A stretch of 64,000 nt of DNA from Clostridium sp. Cult1 (GCF_021655095.1 NZ_PPXW01000001.1:2479384-2543383); one strand, 5' to 3'; numbered from the stretch's first letter, positions 54,307-63,161 are shown. Program-made: numbers and translations. The notes: generated from the sequence alone by a model not told the origin.

Positions 54307-54840
54307 ATGAGTTATCACAGAGGAGATGGGTTTGAAGAAATAATAAATTTAGCGAATCTATCATATAAGAGAAAAGGGATAGCCTTAATCCAGAAGATAG
54401 CTACACCAATGAAACCAATTAGAAGAGGGAAAAAGATAGTATCAGCATATTACGAAGAAAAAAGTACACTAGACTACATAGGAGTATATGAAGGAGTACC
54501 TATAGCTTTTGATGCAAAAGAAACCAAAGAAGAAACAAGATTTCCTCTTAGCAACATACAGAATCACCAAATTAGTTTTATGGGAAATTGGAACAAACAT
54601 GGAGGAATAACCTTCTTGCTCATATATTTTACAAAGTTAAATGCAGTATACAGACTAGATTGGATAACATTGGGCTGGTACTGGAGGCAGTATCAAGAAA
54701 ACAGAGGTAAAAGAGGGTTTGGAAGCATACCTCTTAGTGAATTTGAGTGTAATTGTAAACAATTAAATTCAAGAGATGGAATAATATTAGATTATCTGGA
54801 GGGGATAAAAGATGGCTATGAAAAAATTGCAAATCCTTAA
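54307..54840 (+). CDS. recU: RecU-type Holliday junction resolvase
   Basis: A protein of 177 residues from ATG 54307 (AAGGAGAG upstream). Nuclease-fold motifs: LDYIGVYEGVPIAFDAKETK, with the acidic and lysine active-site residues, and FPLSNIQNHQISFM. It cuts four-way junctions before packaging. Shorter than host RecU, as usual for phage forms. Overlaps the next gene by 29 bases. Confidence 0.9.
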   Translation: MSYHRGDGFEEIINLANLSYKRKGIALIQKIATPMKPIRRGKKIVSAYYEEKSTLDYIGVYEGVPIAFDAKETKEETRFPLSNIQNHQISFMGNWNKHGGITFLLIYFTKLNAVYRLDWITLGWYWRQYQENRGKRGFGSIPLSEFECNCKQLNSRDGIILDYLEGIKDGYEKIANP

Positions 54841-55447
54841 TAAGGATACAGGAGAGATATTAGAAGAAAAAGAGTTTACAGGAGGATACCATATAATTTA
54901 TACCAACTTAGAAGATATGGGAAAACTAAAACATATAAGAAAACTAGACAATGCTAGATTTGGAGACAAGCATTGGATTAAAAACTGGATTTATAGACCA
55001 ATAGCACAAAAATTAATAAAAAAGTTTCCGGAAATTGGACACATAAACCCAAAATCCATACTTTTTATAGAAGACATGGAATGGGAAAAGCCAGATAGCA
55101 TAAAACCAAAAAGACATTGGCAAGCAAGAATAAGTAAGGCCAATAAACAATTTTCAGACATGAGTGGATACGATTATATCCTAGAAACAAGGAATTATTT
55201 CATTGAAAGAATGAGTAGAGAACAGATAGTAGCTTTGATTTATCATGAACTTAGACATATAGATCAATTTGGAGATTTACAACCACACGATATTGAAGAT
55301 TGGGACAACATGGTTGCTACATTAGGCAAAGATTGGTCTAGTACGAAAGCGGAAATAAAGAATCTAATAGATGACGATATTCTTTGGGAAGAATTAGAAC
55401 CCGCAGCTAAACAATTAGATATGTTTAACATAAGGGCAATTAAATAG
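54812..55447 (+). CDS. Putative phage metallopeptidase
   Basis: A protein of 211 residues; GGAGGGG precedes ATG 54812. Near residue 145 is IVALIYHELRHIDQFGDLQP, an HExxH-like motif (HELRH) with a later HD in QPHDIEDWDNM, as in the phage metallopeptidase family (PF18894). Several basic helices lie before it. The substrate is unknown; such proteins may process host or phage proteins. Confidence 0.75.
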   Translation: MAMKKLQILNKDTGEILEEKEFTGGYHIIYTNLEDMGKLKHIRKLDNARFGDKHWIKNWIYRPIAQKLIKKFPEIGHINPKSILFIEDMEWEKPDSIKPKRHWQARISKANKQFSDMSGYDYILETRNYFIERMSREQIVALIYHELRHIDQFGDLQPHDIEDWDNMVATLGKDWSSTKAEIKNLIDDDILWEELEPAAKQLDMFNIRAIK

Positions 55448-55459
55448 GGGGGGTAAATC

Positions 55460-56737
55460 ATGATTAGATATATTGAGATTAGTAAAATACATCCACATCC
55501 AGATAATCCACGAAAAGATTTAGGAGACTTGGAAGAATTGGTAGAGAGTATAAAAACAAGTGGGATATTACAGAATTTAACTATAGTCCCGCAACAAGAA
55601 GGAATAGGATACAGAGTAGTCATAGGGCATAGGCGATTAGCAGCAGCTAAACTTGCAGGATTAACAGAAGTGCCCTGTGCAATATCAGATATGGACTACA
55701 AAACACAAATCGCCACTATGCTTTTAGAAAATATACAACGTAGCGACCTAACGGTATATGAACAGGCTCAAGGCTTTCAGATGATGTTAGATTTAGGTGA
55801 AACTGTAGCAGAAATTTCAGAGAAAACAGGATTTTCAGAGACAACAGTTAGAAGGAGAATGAAACTCCTAGAGTTAGATCAGGATAAATTAAAAGAATCA
55901 GTTGGGCGTGGAGCCACTCTCATGGACTATGTAGAACTTGAAAAAATAGAGAACATAGAACTAAGAAATGAAGTATTAGAGAAGGTAGGGACTAGCGATT
56001 TTGACTGGGCATTAAAAAGAGCCATCGAAGATGAGAAAAGAAAGAAAAAATTTAACGAAATCCTTGAAGAAGTAAAGAAGTTCGCTACTGAAATAGAAGA
56101 CACTACAGGTTTAAACTACAAAGATGCATACTACGGAAGGCCTAGTGACAAGTTTGAAGTACCAGAAGATATAGATGAAGTAGAGTACTTCTATTGTGTA
56201 AGACATGACTATATAATTCTATATTATAAGGATCAGACTAGCGATGAAAAAGACGATAAGGAAGAAGAAAAAAAAGCAAGGCTTGAGGAAGAAAAATTAA
56301 AAAAGTTAGAAGAACTATCAAAAACTGCATATGAATTAAGACAGGAATTTATAAAAAATTATTCAAACATTAAAGCCAAAGAACACATTGCGATAATAAT
56401 AGAGGAACTCATTACACAATTATCAAGAACCTACATCAGGTCATCCTACAAAAACATATCTGACTTACTAAATCTAACAACAAATGAAGAAGACATTAAA
56501 AGAGAGGATATGGCTTCGGAAATAAATAGGAAACCAGAATTATCTCTATTGATAGCCACATATAGCGTAATGGACGAAAAATACTTAAACTATTACAGTA
56601 ATTGGGATGGGACATATAGCGCCAGTGAAAGGCTTGATCAAGTGTATGATTTTCTTACAAAAATAGGATATGAAATGTCAGAGGAAGAAAAACAACTTCA
56701 AGATGGTACACATGAATTATTTGCAGATACTGAATAG
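55460..56737 (+). CDS. ParB/RepB-like DNA-binding protein
   Basis: A protein of 425 residues. The ParB N-terminal domain shows ISKIHPHPDNPRKDLGDLEE and VIGHRRLAAAKLAGL (the CTP-binding region). A helix-turn-helix follows (TVAEISEKTGFSETTVRRRM), and a long charged C-terminal part of 200 residues. No ParA partner is present, so it probably acts as a regulator or nuclease-like early protein and not in partition. AGGGGGGG stands before ATG 55460. Confidence 0.88.
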   Translation: MIRYIEISKIHPHPDNPRKDLGDLEELVESIKTSGILQNLTIVPQQEGIGYRVVIGHRRLAAAKLAGLTEVPCAISDMDYKTQIATMLLENIQRSDLTVYEQAQGFQMMLDLGETVAEISEKTGFSETTVRRRMKLLELDQDKLKESVGRGATLMDYVELEKIENIELRNEVLEKVGTSDFDWALKRAIEDEKRKKKFNEILEEVKKFATEIEDTTGLNYKDAYYGRPSDKFEVPEDIDEVEYFYCVRHDYIILYYKDQTSDEKDDKEEEKKARLEEEKLKKLEELSKTAYELRQEFIKNYSNIKAKEHIAIIIEELITQLSRTYIRSSYKNISDLLNLTTNEEDIKREDMASEINRKPELSLLIATYSVMDEKYLNYYSNWDGTYSASERLDQVYDFLTKIGYEMSEEEKQLQDGTHELFADTE

Positions 56738-56764
56738 TTTAAAAACATATTGGGGGATATGAAT

Positions 56765-56914
56765 ATGAAATGCGAAGAAGAAGTCATAAGATTCTGTATG
56801 CAAGCAATAAAATATAAAAAGTATGCAGAGGTAAGAGATTGTGAGAAATGTTGTTTATATTGTGAAAGTAAATGCGACCAAGTTTGCGAGAAAGCATTGG
56901 AGGGAGAGAAATGA
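56765..56914 (+). CDS. Cysteine-rich 49-residue protein
   Basis: Behind GGGGGAT; the product has nine cysteines, mainly in the tail (DCEKCCLYCESKCDQVCEKA), suggesting metal binding. Its stop overlaps the next start (ATGA). Function unknown. Confidence 0.6.
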   Translation: MKCEEEVIRFCMQAIKYKKYAEVRDCEKCCLYCESKCDQVCEKALEGEK

Positions 56915-57090
56915 AAACTATAGAATATTGTGCCAGAGCGGTTATACAACACTTGAACGGAGACTTTAAATTATTCAAGAAATATAGAGATATGGCTATA
57001 AAGTTTTATGAGGAAGAGAAGAATATTGTCACTGTAGGGGAATTGATACCAGGATCCACTAAAAAGAAATTATACGAGATGGTGAGCTAG
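56911..57090 (+). CDS. Small phage protein of unknown function
   Basis: A protein of 59 residues from ATG 56911, coupled to the preceding gene. Helical (EYCARAVIQHLNGDFKLFKK). No family recognised. Confidence 0.6.
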   Translation: MKTIEYCARAVIQHLNGDFKLFKKYRDMAIKFYEEEKNIVTVGELIPGSTKKKLYEMVS

Positions 57091-57101
57091 GAGGGGCAGC
57101 T

Positions 57102-57293
57102 ATGGAGATAAACAAGCAATATAATAAAGCAAAAAAACAGAATTTAAAAAATGAAATGATATGCTACATAGACGAAATAATAGATACAGCTGAAAAGATG
57201 AATAGCTTAGATTTCTTCAATATAGAAATAAAGAATCATGATGGACAATTGAATGTTGAGTATAAATTGAAAAATAGAAAGAAGGTATATTGA
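57102..57293 (+). CDS. Small phage protein of unknown function
   Basis: A protein of 63 residues with GGAGGGGCAGCT before ATG 57102. Basic start, acidic middle (EMICYIDEIIDTAEKMNSLD). No family recognised. Confidence 0.6.
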   Translation: MEINKQYNKAKKQNLKNEMICYIDEIIDTAEKMNSLDFFNIEIKNHDGQLNVEYKLKNRKKVY

Positions 57294-57335
57294 GACGTAA
57301 ATTGTTATTTATATGCAATAAGGAGGACAAAAGAT

Positions 57336-57596
57336 ATGGCATTAGCATTATTAGTTGCAAGAAGAAAAGGAGATAAAATTTTACCTACTGATTATAAATT
57401 AGGTTGGTTATTTAAAGATGATAAAGAAGGCTATTGGTCAGTTTGGGGAAGCAGTAAAGATAGGAATACTGCTTTAAAATGTGCTAAAGATGTAATAGAA
57501 AAACAAGGTGAAAGAGATATATTTATTTCGGATGAGCCAATACCCATAAATCTTACTATAGAGCAAATAAATAAATTGAAGAAAATTGAAGTTTAA
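57336..57596 (+). CDS. Small phage protein of unknown function
   Basis: A protein of 86 residues with AAGGAGGA before ATG 57336. Tryptophan-rich centre (LGWLFKDDKEGYWSVWGSSK). No family recognised; last gene before the strong early terminator. Confidence 0.6.
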   Translation: MALALLVARRKGDKILPTDYKLGWLFKDDKEGYWSVWGSSKDRNTALKCAKDVIEKQGERDIFISDEPIPINLTIEQINKLKKIEV

Positions 57597-57634
57597 TACA
57601 CATCACAAGTATAATATGCAATAAAAACATATAA

Positions 57635-57653
57635 GTATATACACTGTATATAC
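57635..57653. repeat. Tandem GTATATAC sites
   Basis: GTATATAC at 57635-57642 and 57646-57653, each self-complementary and 11 bases apart, in the gap before the early terminator. A regulator site or a topological element; nothing more can be said. Confidence 0.4.
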
Positions 57654-57677
57654 AAAGTCCTACTGTACCTAGACAGC

Positions 57678-57724
57678 GGACACTAGATTGACCTTAACAG
57701 GTTGAACTGGTGTCCTTTTTTATT
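57678..57724 (+). terminator. Strong terminator ending the early region
   Basis: A nested hairpin: outer GGACACTAG / CTGGTGTCC (57678-57686 and 57707-57715) and an inner TTGACC / GGTTGA stem with wobble pairs, followed by TTTTTTATT. The next gene follows 14 bases later, so antitermination or a new promoter is needed. Confidence 0.88.
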
Positions 57725-57737
57725 GAGGAGGCAGAAT

Positions 57738-58397
57738 ATGAAATTTAATTGCGAGATAGATAATATAAAAACACTTAAAAAAGGCATGAAAATAACATTG
57801 GCCATAGATGACAAACAGACTATAGAAGTAATGAAACATATATATAATTTCATGGATAAGCCTATCATTGTTGAACTGCTAATAGATGAGAAGGAACAAC
57901 GAGAGAGATTAAAGCAGATTACACCAGAACAAAGAAAGAAAATCTATGGAATTTTAAGAGATATGGAAACTTATACAGGCGAGAATATAGAAAAGTTGAA
58001 AGAAGATACTAAAGCTAGCTTTATTAGAGCAACAGAATATGAGGATTTTAGTTTAAGTAACTGTAGCAAGGATCTAGCAGGTGACTATATAGAATTTTTA
58101 ATTAGGCTATGTTTTGAAGCAGGAATACCACTAAAGGAAAATCCAATTGAAGGGCTTGATGATATAGAAAGTTACTTAAGAATATGTTTAGAGCAAAAGA
58201 AATGCTGTGTCTGCGGCAGGGAGGGAGAAATTCATCATGTTGATACTATAGGTATGGGAAGAGATAGGGAAAAGGTAGATGATAGCGAATATAGAAAAAT
58301 GTGTTTATGTAGAGTACATCATTCTGAATACCACGATATTGGTATTGAAGATTTTCAGGGAAAATACCACGTCTATGGTATTGTATGGGAGGGATAG
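57738..58397 (+). CDS. Putative HNH nuclease (HNHc_6-like)
   Basis: A protein of 219 residues; GAGGAGG supports ATG 57738. The C-terminal part has CCVCGREGEIHHVDTIGMGR and MCLCRVHHSEYHD, a zinc-bound HNH-type centre of the HNHc_6 family found in phage recombination modules. The N-terminal 150 residues are the helical part that often accompanies it. Likely processes recombination or replication intermediates. Confidence 0.82.
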   Translation: MKFNCEIDNIKTLKKGMKITLAIDDKQTIEVMKHIYNFMDKPIIVELLIDEKEQRERLKQITPEQRKKIYGILRDMETYTGENIEKLKEDTKASFIRATEYEDFSLSNCSKDLAGDYIEFLIRLCFEAGIPLKENPIEGLDDIESYLRICLEQKKCCVCGREGEIHHVDTIGMGRDREKVDDSEYRKMCLCRVHHSEYHDIGIEDFQGKYHVYGIVWEG

Positions 58398-58399
58398 AG

Positions 58400-58915
58400 A
58401 TGGACATAAAAGTAATAGAAAGAGCATTAAGAGATTATCGAAGAAAAAAATCAGTGGTAGAAACTACTTTAGCTAGGATAGAAAATTATAAAGAAGCAAT
58501 CAGCAATCCAGAATCATTTACACATATATTTTTAGGCTCACCAATAGAACCAGGAATGCCTAAGGGAACAGGAAGTAAAGTATCACCAGTAGAAATGGCA
58601 ATAACAGATAAAGAAGAAGCTATAGAAACACTAAGACAATGGATAAAAGACGATCAATCAAGGATTTATCCATACCAAATAGAATTAGAGCAAATTAACG
58701 GAGCCTTAGGAGCATTGACCAGGCAAGAAAGATTTATAATTGAGTGTAAGTATTTTGAAAATATGTTTTGGAGAGATATAGAGATAAGTTTCAATGATAG
58801 GTTTAGGCAGCAGAATTATATTACTTATGAGGGATTAAAGAAGATGAATAAAGAGGCATTAGAATTATTAATTAGAATATTAGAACCTTACTATAGTAGG
58901 TTTAAAACATCATAA
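58400..58915 (+). CDS. RinA/ArpU-type late transcription regulator
   Basis: A protein of 171 residues with GGGAGGG before ATG 58400. A helical N-terminus (IERALRDYRRKKSVVETTLA) leads to a sigma-region-4-like helix-turn-helix (LTRQERFIIECKYFENMFWR, DIEISFNDRFRQQNYITYEG). Such proteins activate the late operon of Gram-positive phages. Three 11-base repeats follow directly downstream and are its candidate sites. Confidence 0.78.
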   Translation: MDIKVIERALRDYRRKKSVVETTLARIENYKEAISNPESFTHIFLGSPIEPGMPKGTGSKVSPVEMAITDKEEAIETLRQWIKDDQSRIYPYQIELEQINGALGALTRQERFIIECKYFENMFWRDIEISFNDRFRQQNYITYEGLKKMNKEALELLIRILEPYYSRFKTS

Positions 58916-58925
58916 AATCAAAAAG

Positions 58926-58952
58926 TACCTGAAAATTACCTAAAAACTACCT
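58926..58952 (+). repeat. Three TACCT repeats with 11-base period
   Basis: TACCT at 58926-58930, 58937-58941 and 58948-58952, with A-rich spacers (GAAAAT, AAAAAC). They start 11 bases after the late regulator stop. One helical-turn spacing would place three bound subunits on one face of the DNA. Confidence 0.6.
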
Positions 58953-59039
58953 GTTTTGGCACTGTTTTTTATATTTATATATGTTACTATGTTATTGTGG
59001 ATTAAATTGAATAAAGGATATATCAAAATCGGTTGTTGG

Positions 59040-59080
59040 AATCTCACCTACCCCATAGGTGGGATTTTGTTATTATTCCT
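59040..59080 (+). terminator. Terminator left of the methylase
   Basis: Arms AATCTCACCT (59040-59049) and AGGTGGGATT (59057-59066), loop ACCCCAT, then TTGTTATTATT. The arms are identical to those of the terminator after the methylase. Confidence 0.8.
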
Positions 59081-59140
59081 TTTTAATGTGGTGGGCGGTG
59101 TGTATATATTAACCCAATACTTAAAAAGGAGATGTTTAAT

Positions 59141-59896
59141 ATGTTAAAACCACCTATTTGTAGAATGGGAGGAAAAAGTAGACTTAGAAAAACAATTATA
59201 GATATGATACCAGATCATACATGTTATGTAGAATTATTTTTTGGTGCTGGATGGGTATATTTTGGAAAAGAACCTTCTAAAGTTGAAGTAATAAATGATA
59301 TAGATAGAGAATTAATAAACCTATTCAGAATGATTAAATACCATGCACCTGAAATAGAAAGAATGTTAGAGTATGAGTTTAGTGGTAGAGATATGTTTGA
59401 AGAGTATAAAAACTGTACAATTGAGTATCTAACAGAAATAAATAGAGCGGTACGGTTTTTATATTTAATTACGCAATCTTTCGGAGGTAAAGGAAATCAT
59501 TATGGGTATGGTACTACTTCTAAACCAAAACCACAGATATTTTATAAGAATGTATTAATAGATTTAAAGGAAAGGCTTAGAAATACTTATGTAGAAAACC
59601 TAAGCTTTGAAAAGATAATAGATAAATATGATAGAGACTATACCTTTTTCTTTGTAGATCCACCTTATTTTGAAACCACAGGTTATGGATTTAAATTTGG
59701 AGAAAAAGAACATTTATTACTTAGAGAAAAGCTAATGAGTTTAAAAGGTAAATTTCTATTAACAATAAATGACCATGAAAAAACTAGAGAATGGTACAAA
59801 GATTTTAACATAAAGGAAGTAGAGGTAAACTATTCAGTATCGAAGGAGCATAAGGATAAACAGAAATATAAAGAATTAATAATAACTAATTATTGA
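59141..59896 (+). CDS. DNA adenine methylase (Dam/D12 class)
   Basis: A protein of 251 residues. The SAM motif is PICRMGGKSRLRKTI with VELFFGAGWVYFG, the catalytic motif DPPY in FVDPPYFETTGYG. ATG 59141 is 9 bases after AAAAAGGAG. No restriction enzyme gene is adjacent, so it is probably a solitary methylase that protects phage DNA or marks it. The gene lies between twin terminators, as an independent cassette. Confidence 0.93.
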   Translation: MLKPPICRMGGKSRLRKTIIDMIPDHTCYVELFFGAGWVYFGKEPSKVEVINDIDRELINLFRMIKYHAPEIERMLEYEFSGRDMFEEYKNCTIEYLTEINRAVRFLYLITQSFGGKGNHYGYGTTSKPKPQIFYKNVLIDLKERLRNTYVENLSFEKIIDKYDRDYTFFFVDPPYFETTGYGFKFGEKEHLLLREKLMSLKGKFLLTINDHEKTREWYKDFNIKEVEVNYSVSKEHKDKQKYKELIITNY

Positions 59897-59934
59897 AATC
59901 TCACCTTTCCCCTTTCAGGTGGGATTTTTTATTT
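59897..59934 (+). terminator. Terminator right of the methylase
   Basis: Arms AATCTCACCT (59897-59906) and AGGTGGGATT (59917-59926), then a T run. Starts at the methylase stop codon. Confidence 0.88.
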
Positions 59935-59946
59935 GGGGGGATAACT

Positions 59947-60108
59947 ATGATTAAGGTTAAATGTAAATATTGCGATTATAAATTAGAAAAACCCAGATGG
60001 GAGCATATTATTTATACTATTAGAAAGCAGGGCGGCCATGTAGGGAAGAATATTTGCCCTAGATGCAAGAAAGAAGGTTTGAGGTTAGATTGGGGGAAGG
60101 AGAAATGA
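59947..60108 (+). CDS. Com-like zinc-finger protein
   Basis: A protein of 53 residues; GGGGGG precedes ATG 59947. Cysteine pairs CKYC and CPRC fit the Com family, which in phage Mu promotes translation of the adjacent Mom-modification gene. Lying just after a methylase gene, a translational link is possible. Overlaps the next start by 4 bases. Confidence 0.6.
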   Translation: MIKVKCKYCDYKLEKPRWEHIIYTIRKQGGHVGKNICPRCKKEGLRLDWGKEK

Positions 60109-60290
60109 GCATAAAAGAGATAGTCAAATTTAAAGATATAGATATATACAGAAGGTTAATAAAGATAGGTAGAAGGCAGCAGAAGAAAAGAGATAAAGGT
60201 ATTAAGCTAGGGGATAGAGCAGAGAGATTGATGCAGCATGATGGCCATAAAAGAGTTGGCAGAAGGATTAAACAAGTGAAGTGGGGATAA
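60105..60290 (+). CDS. Very basic phage protein
   Basis: A protein of 61 residues from ATG 60105, rich in Arg/Lys (YRRLIKIGRRQQKKRDKG, RVGRRIKQVKWG), likely nucleic-acid binding. Translationally coupled to the zinc-finger gene. Confidence 0.6.
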   Translation: MSIKEIVKFKDIDIYRRLIKIGRRQQKKRDKGIKLGDRAERLMQHDGHKRVGRRIKQVKWG

Positions 60291-60370
60291 TGTCGAAACT
60301 TGCGATAAATTATTGAAGGATTTTCTCCTTTCCTGTAGAAGTAGACAAGGAGAAGGGAGGGGCAAGAAGT

Positions 60371-60826
60371 GTGGAAACATTAAATGATATAGAAAAACAG
60401 ATATTGATTGATTTATATGATAGGGATATAAAAAATATGCTAGAAATTAAAATTGAACAAGAAAGATATAAGTTGTCAGAAGAAGGAAACAATGAAAGAA
60501 TTCAAGAGTTGGTTTATTATTTAGAAAAACTTGAAAGGCTGAAATATATTGAGATAAAAAGAAAACAAGATGGTAAATTTTATACTAGCGGTGGAAGAAG
60601 TCATCCTAAATATAGAAACAATGCAATATTTGATATAAATGATAAAGATATTCATATTGTGAAAAAAGGGATAGAATATGTAATAGAATTGAGAAAAACA
60701 CCTATTGACAAAATGAAAGATTGGTTAAAAGGATTTTTAAAAGATACAGGTACAGAAGTAGGTAAGGAAATAATCAAATATATAGTCATTTTTGCAATAG
60801 GATTTTTGCTTGGGAAGATTACATAA
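60371..60826 (+). CDS. Winged-helix-like protein with C-terminal membrane segment
   Basis: A protein of 151 residues from GTG 60371 (GGGAGGGG upstream). The first 70 residues look like a winged helix (DIEKQILIDLYDRDIKNMLE, YYLEKLERLKYIEI). The end carries one membrane segment (YIVIFAIGFLLGK). The combination suggests a membrane-tethered sensor or a superinfection-exclusion protein; neither is proven. Confidence 0.55.
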   Translation: METLNDIEKQILIDLYDRDIKNMLEIKIEQERYKLSEEGNNERIQELVYYLEKLERLKYIEIKRKQDGKFYTSGGRSHPKYRNNAIFDINDKDIHIVKKGIEYVIELRKTPIDKMKDWLKGFLKDTGTEVGKEIIKYIVIFAIGFLLGKIT

Positions 60827-60871
60827 TTATTAATATTTTGATTAGTGTAATACGACTAAGGAGGAATATAT

Positions 60872-61090
60872 ATGAAAACTGTAATACATTTATCCAATGG
60901 AGATATACATGCTATAGATGGTCATCCAGATGAATTTATTGAAAAGTTTACAGCAGATGATTATTCTACGATAAATAAAGATTTAGTAATGATTAGCCCT
61001 GATCCAGAAAAGAGACCTATCACTATTAATACTAGACATATAGTAAAGATAGAATACAAAGAGAAGCCAGATATTGAATTTTTAAAATAA
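60872..61090 (+). CDS. Small phage protein of unknown function
   Basis: A protein of 72 residues behind AAGGAGG. Beta-rich (VIHLSNGDIHAIDGHPDEFI). No family recognised. A terminator follows. Confidence 0.65.
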   Translation: MKTVIHLSNGDIHAIDGHPDEFIEKFTADDYSTINKDLVMISPDPEKRPITINTRHIVKIEYKEKPDIEFLK

Positions 61091-61095
61091 AAGCT

Positions 61096-61118
61096 AAGAG
61101 CCAATAGGGCTCTTTTTT
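61096..61118 (+). terminator. Terminator before the terminase genes
   Basis: AAGAGCC / GGCTCTT with loop AATAG, followed by TTTT. Confidence 0.85.
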
Positions 61119-61172
61119 CATGCAAAAAACCAATAAATAAAACAAACTCAACTAGCAATGAGGTGGTGATCA

Positions 61173-61898
61173 TTGGATGAGATAAGAAAAAAAGCAAAAC
61201 AGGACTATATGAAAGGTATGAAATATAAAGATATATGTGAAAAATACAATCTTAGCATGAATACTCTAAAGTCCTGGGTAAAAAGATATAACTGGGCTGA
61301 TGAAAGGAAAAAGAGAAACAAAAAGGGTGCACACAAAAGCAAAGGGGGTGCACCCAAAGGAAATAAGAATGCAGAAGGTAATCCAGGAGGAGCAGCTCCT
61401 AAAGGAAATCTTAATGCTATAAAACATGGAGCATATCAATCCTTATACTACGATATGTTAAATACAGAAGATAAAATATTGTTTAACACGATACAATCTA
61501 CAGTAAATATAGATGATGAAATAAAATTGCTAAGATTAAAAATAGCAAGGCTTCTTAATAGAGAGAAGTCTTTTTTTTATAATATGTTTGGCCAGAAAGT
61601 AGAAAAAGAGCTAACAGAAGAAGAAAGAATAGCAGGAATTAATGCCTGTATGGACCAGTTAAGACGATTAATAGAAGCTAAGGCTAAAATGGCCACAGAT
61701 ACAGAAAAGCTAGAACTAGACAAAGAAAGGCTAGAATTCCAAAAGTATAAAACAGAAATAGAGCTACAATTAAGGAAAGAAAGATTAGAATTAGAAAAAG
61801 TTAAGGTTCAAGGAGAAGATGAGGAATACGAAGATGATGGATTTATAGATGCATTAAAAGGACAAATAAGCGAGGTTTGGGAAGATGATGAAGATTAA
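61173..61898 (+). CDS. terS: Terminase small subunit
   Basis: A protein of 241 residues from TTG 61173 behind GAGGTGGTG. An N-terminal helix-turn-helix (KYKDICEKYNLSMNTLKSWV) is followed by a Gly/Lys/Pro-rich stretch (GGAPKGNKNAEGNPGGAAPK) and a coiled coil (EKLELDKERLEFQKYKTEIE). This is the PBSX-type small subunit that recognises the packaging site. Overlaps terL by 14 bases. Confidence 0.9.
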   Translation: MDEIRKKAKQDYMKGMKYKDICEKYNLSMNTLKSWVKRYNWADERKKRNKKGAHKSKGGAPKGNKNAEGNPGGAAPKGNLNAIKHGAYQSLYYDMLNTEDKILFNTIQSTVNIDDEIKLLRLKIARLLNREKSFFYNMFGQKVEKELTEEERIAGINACMDQLRRLIEAKAKMATDTEKLELDKERLEFQKYKTEIELQLRKERLELEKVKVQGEDEEYEDDGFIDALKGQISEVWEDDED

Positions 61899-63153
61899 AA
61901 AAGCAGTATTTAAGTTCCAACCCTTCTCCAAAAAGCAAAAGAAAATATTAACCTGGTGGCTGCCTGGCTCTCCTGTATCAGATAAAGAAGGAATAATAGC
62001 AGATGGAGCTATTAGAAGTGGTAAGACTTTATCCATGTCACTATCATTTGTTATGTGGGCCATGGAGACATTTGACCAACAAAACTTTGGTATGTGTGGT
62101 AAGACCATAGGATCTTTTAGGAGAAATGTTTTATTCTGGCTTAAGCTAATGCTAAAGTCTAGGAGGTATAAAGTCAGAGATTTAAGGGCTGACAATCTAG
62201 TTGTAGTAACTAAAAATGGAAAGACTAACTACTTCTATATATTTGGTGGTAAGGATGAAAGCTCCCAAGATTTAATCCAAGGGATTACATTAGCAGGAGT
62301 ATTTTTTGATGAAGTTGCATTAATGCCTGAATCCTTTGTTAACCAAGCTACTGGTAGATGTTCTGTAGAAGGTTCTAAGTTTTGGTTTAACTGTAACCCA
62401 GAAGGGCCTTATCACTGGTTTAAAGTAAATTGGATAGATAAAATTAAAGAAAAGAACTTAATACATTTACACTTTACTATGGACGACAATCTTAGTTTAT
62501 CTGAAAAAGTTAAGGAAAGATATAGGTCCATGTATAGTGGAGTATTCTTCCAAAGGTACATCCTAGGTTTGTGGGTAATGGCAGAAGGAATTATATACGA
62601 TATGTTTAGTAAAAATAAACATGTAGTAAACACAAAGCCTAGAAACTATATACAATATTATATTTCAATTGACTATGGTACTCAAAACCCTACAGTATTT
62701 GGATTGTGGGGTCTTTTTAATGGGATATGGTACAAGGTTAAAGAATACCACTATTCAGGAAGAGAAAAGAATAAGCAGAAAACAGATACAGAATATGCAG
62801 ATGATTTGGAAGAATTCATAGGAGAATTAAATATTAAATTTATTATAGTGGATCCTTCAGCAGCAAGCTTTATAGCAGAATTAAAGAAAAGAGGGCTAAG
62901 AGTAAAAGAAGCTAACAACGAAGTATTAGATGGCATAAGAAATGTAGCAACTGCATTAAATGAAGGCATGATAAAGTATAATGATTGCTGTAAAGAAACA
63001 TTCAAAGAATTTAACTCCTATGTATGGGATGAAAAGGCAGCTGAAAGAGGAGAAGATAAACCAATAAAGAAAAACGACCACCATATGGATGCGGATAGAT
63101 ATTTTGTTAATACTGTATTATTCAATAGAGGTGGCATAAGATTCTTAAAGTAG
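61885..63153 (+). CDS. terL: Terminase large subunit, PBSX family
   Basis: A protein of 422 residues. The ATPase has Walker A GAIRSGKTLSMS and Walker B GVFFDEVALM. The RNase H-like nuclease has ISIDYGTQNPTVFG, VDPSAASFI and DHHMDADRY, with the acidic triad visible. It drives and cuts DNA during packaging. Two ATG codons (61885 and 61888) are equally possible starts. Confidence 0.95.
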   Translation: MMKIKKAVFKFQPFSKKQKKILTWWLPGSPVSDKEGIIADGAIRSGKTLSMSLSFVMWAMETFDQQNFGMCGKTIGSFRRNVLFWLKLMLKSRRYKVRDLRADNLVVVTKNGKTNYFYIFGGKDESSQDLIQGITLAGVFFDEVALMPESFVNQATGRCSVEGSKFWFNCNPEGPYHWFKVNWIDKIKEKNLIHLHFTMDDNLSLSEKVKERYRSMYSGVFFQRYILGLWVMAEGIIYDMFSKNKHVVNTKPRNYIQYYISIDYGTQNPTVFGLWGLFNGIWYKVKEYHYSGREKNKQKTDTEYADDLEEFIGELNIKFIIVDPSAASFIAELKKRGLRVKEANNEVLDGIRNVATALNEGMIKYNDCCKETFKEFNSYVWDEKAAERGEDKPIKKNDHHMDADRYFVNTVLFNRGGIRFLK

Positions 63154-63161
63154 GTGATAAA

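Noticed and set aside
58956-59147. 63-codon frame with two hydrophobic segments before the methylase
   Set aside because: It starts at a TTG without a ribosome site and runs straight through a terminator hairpin into the methylase start.
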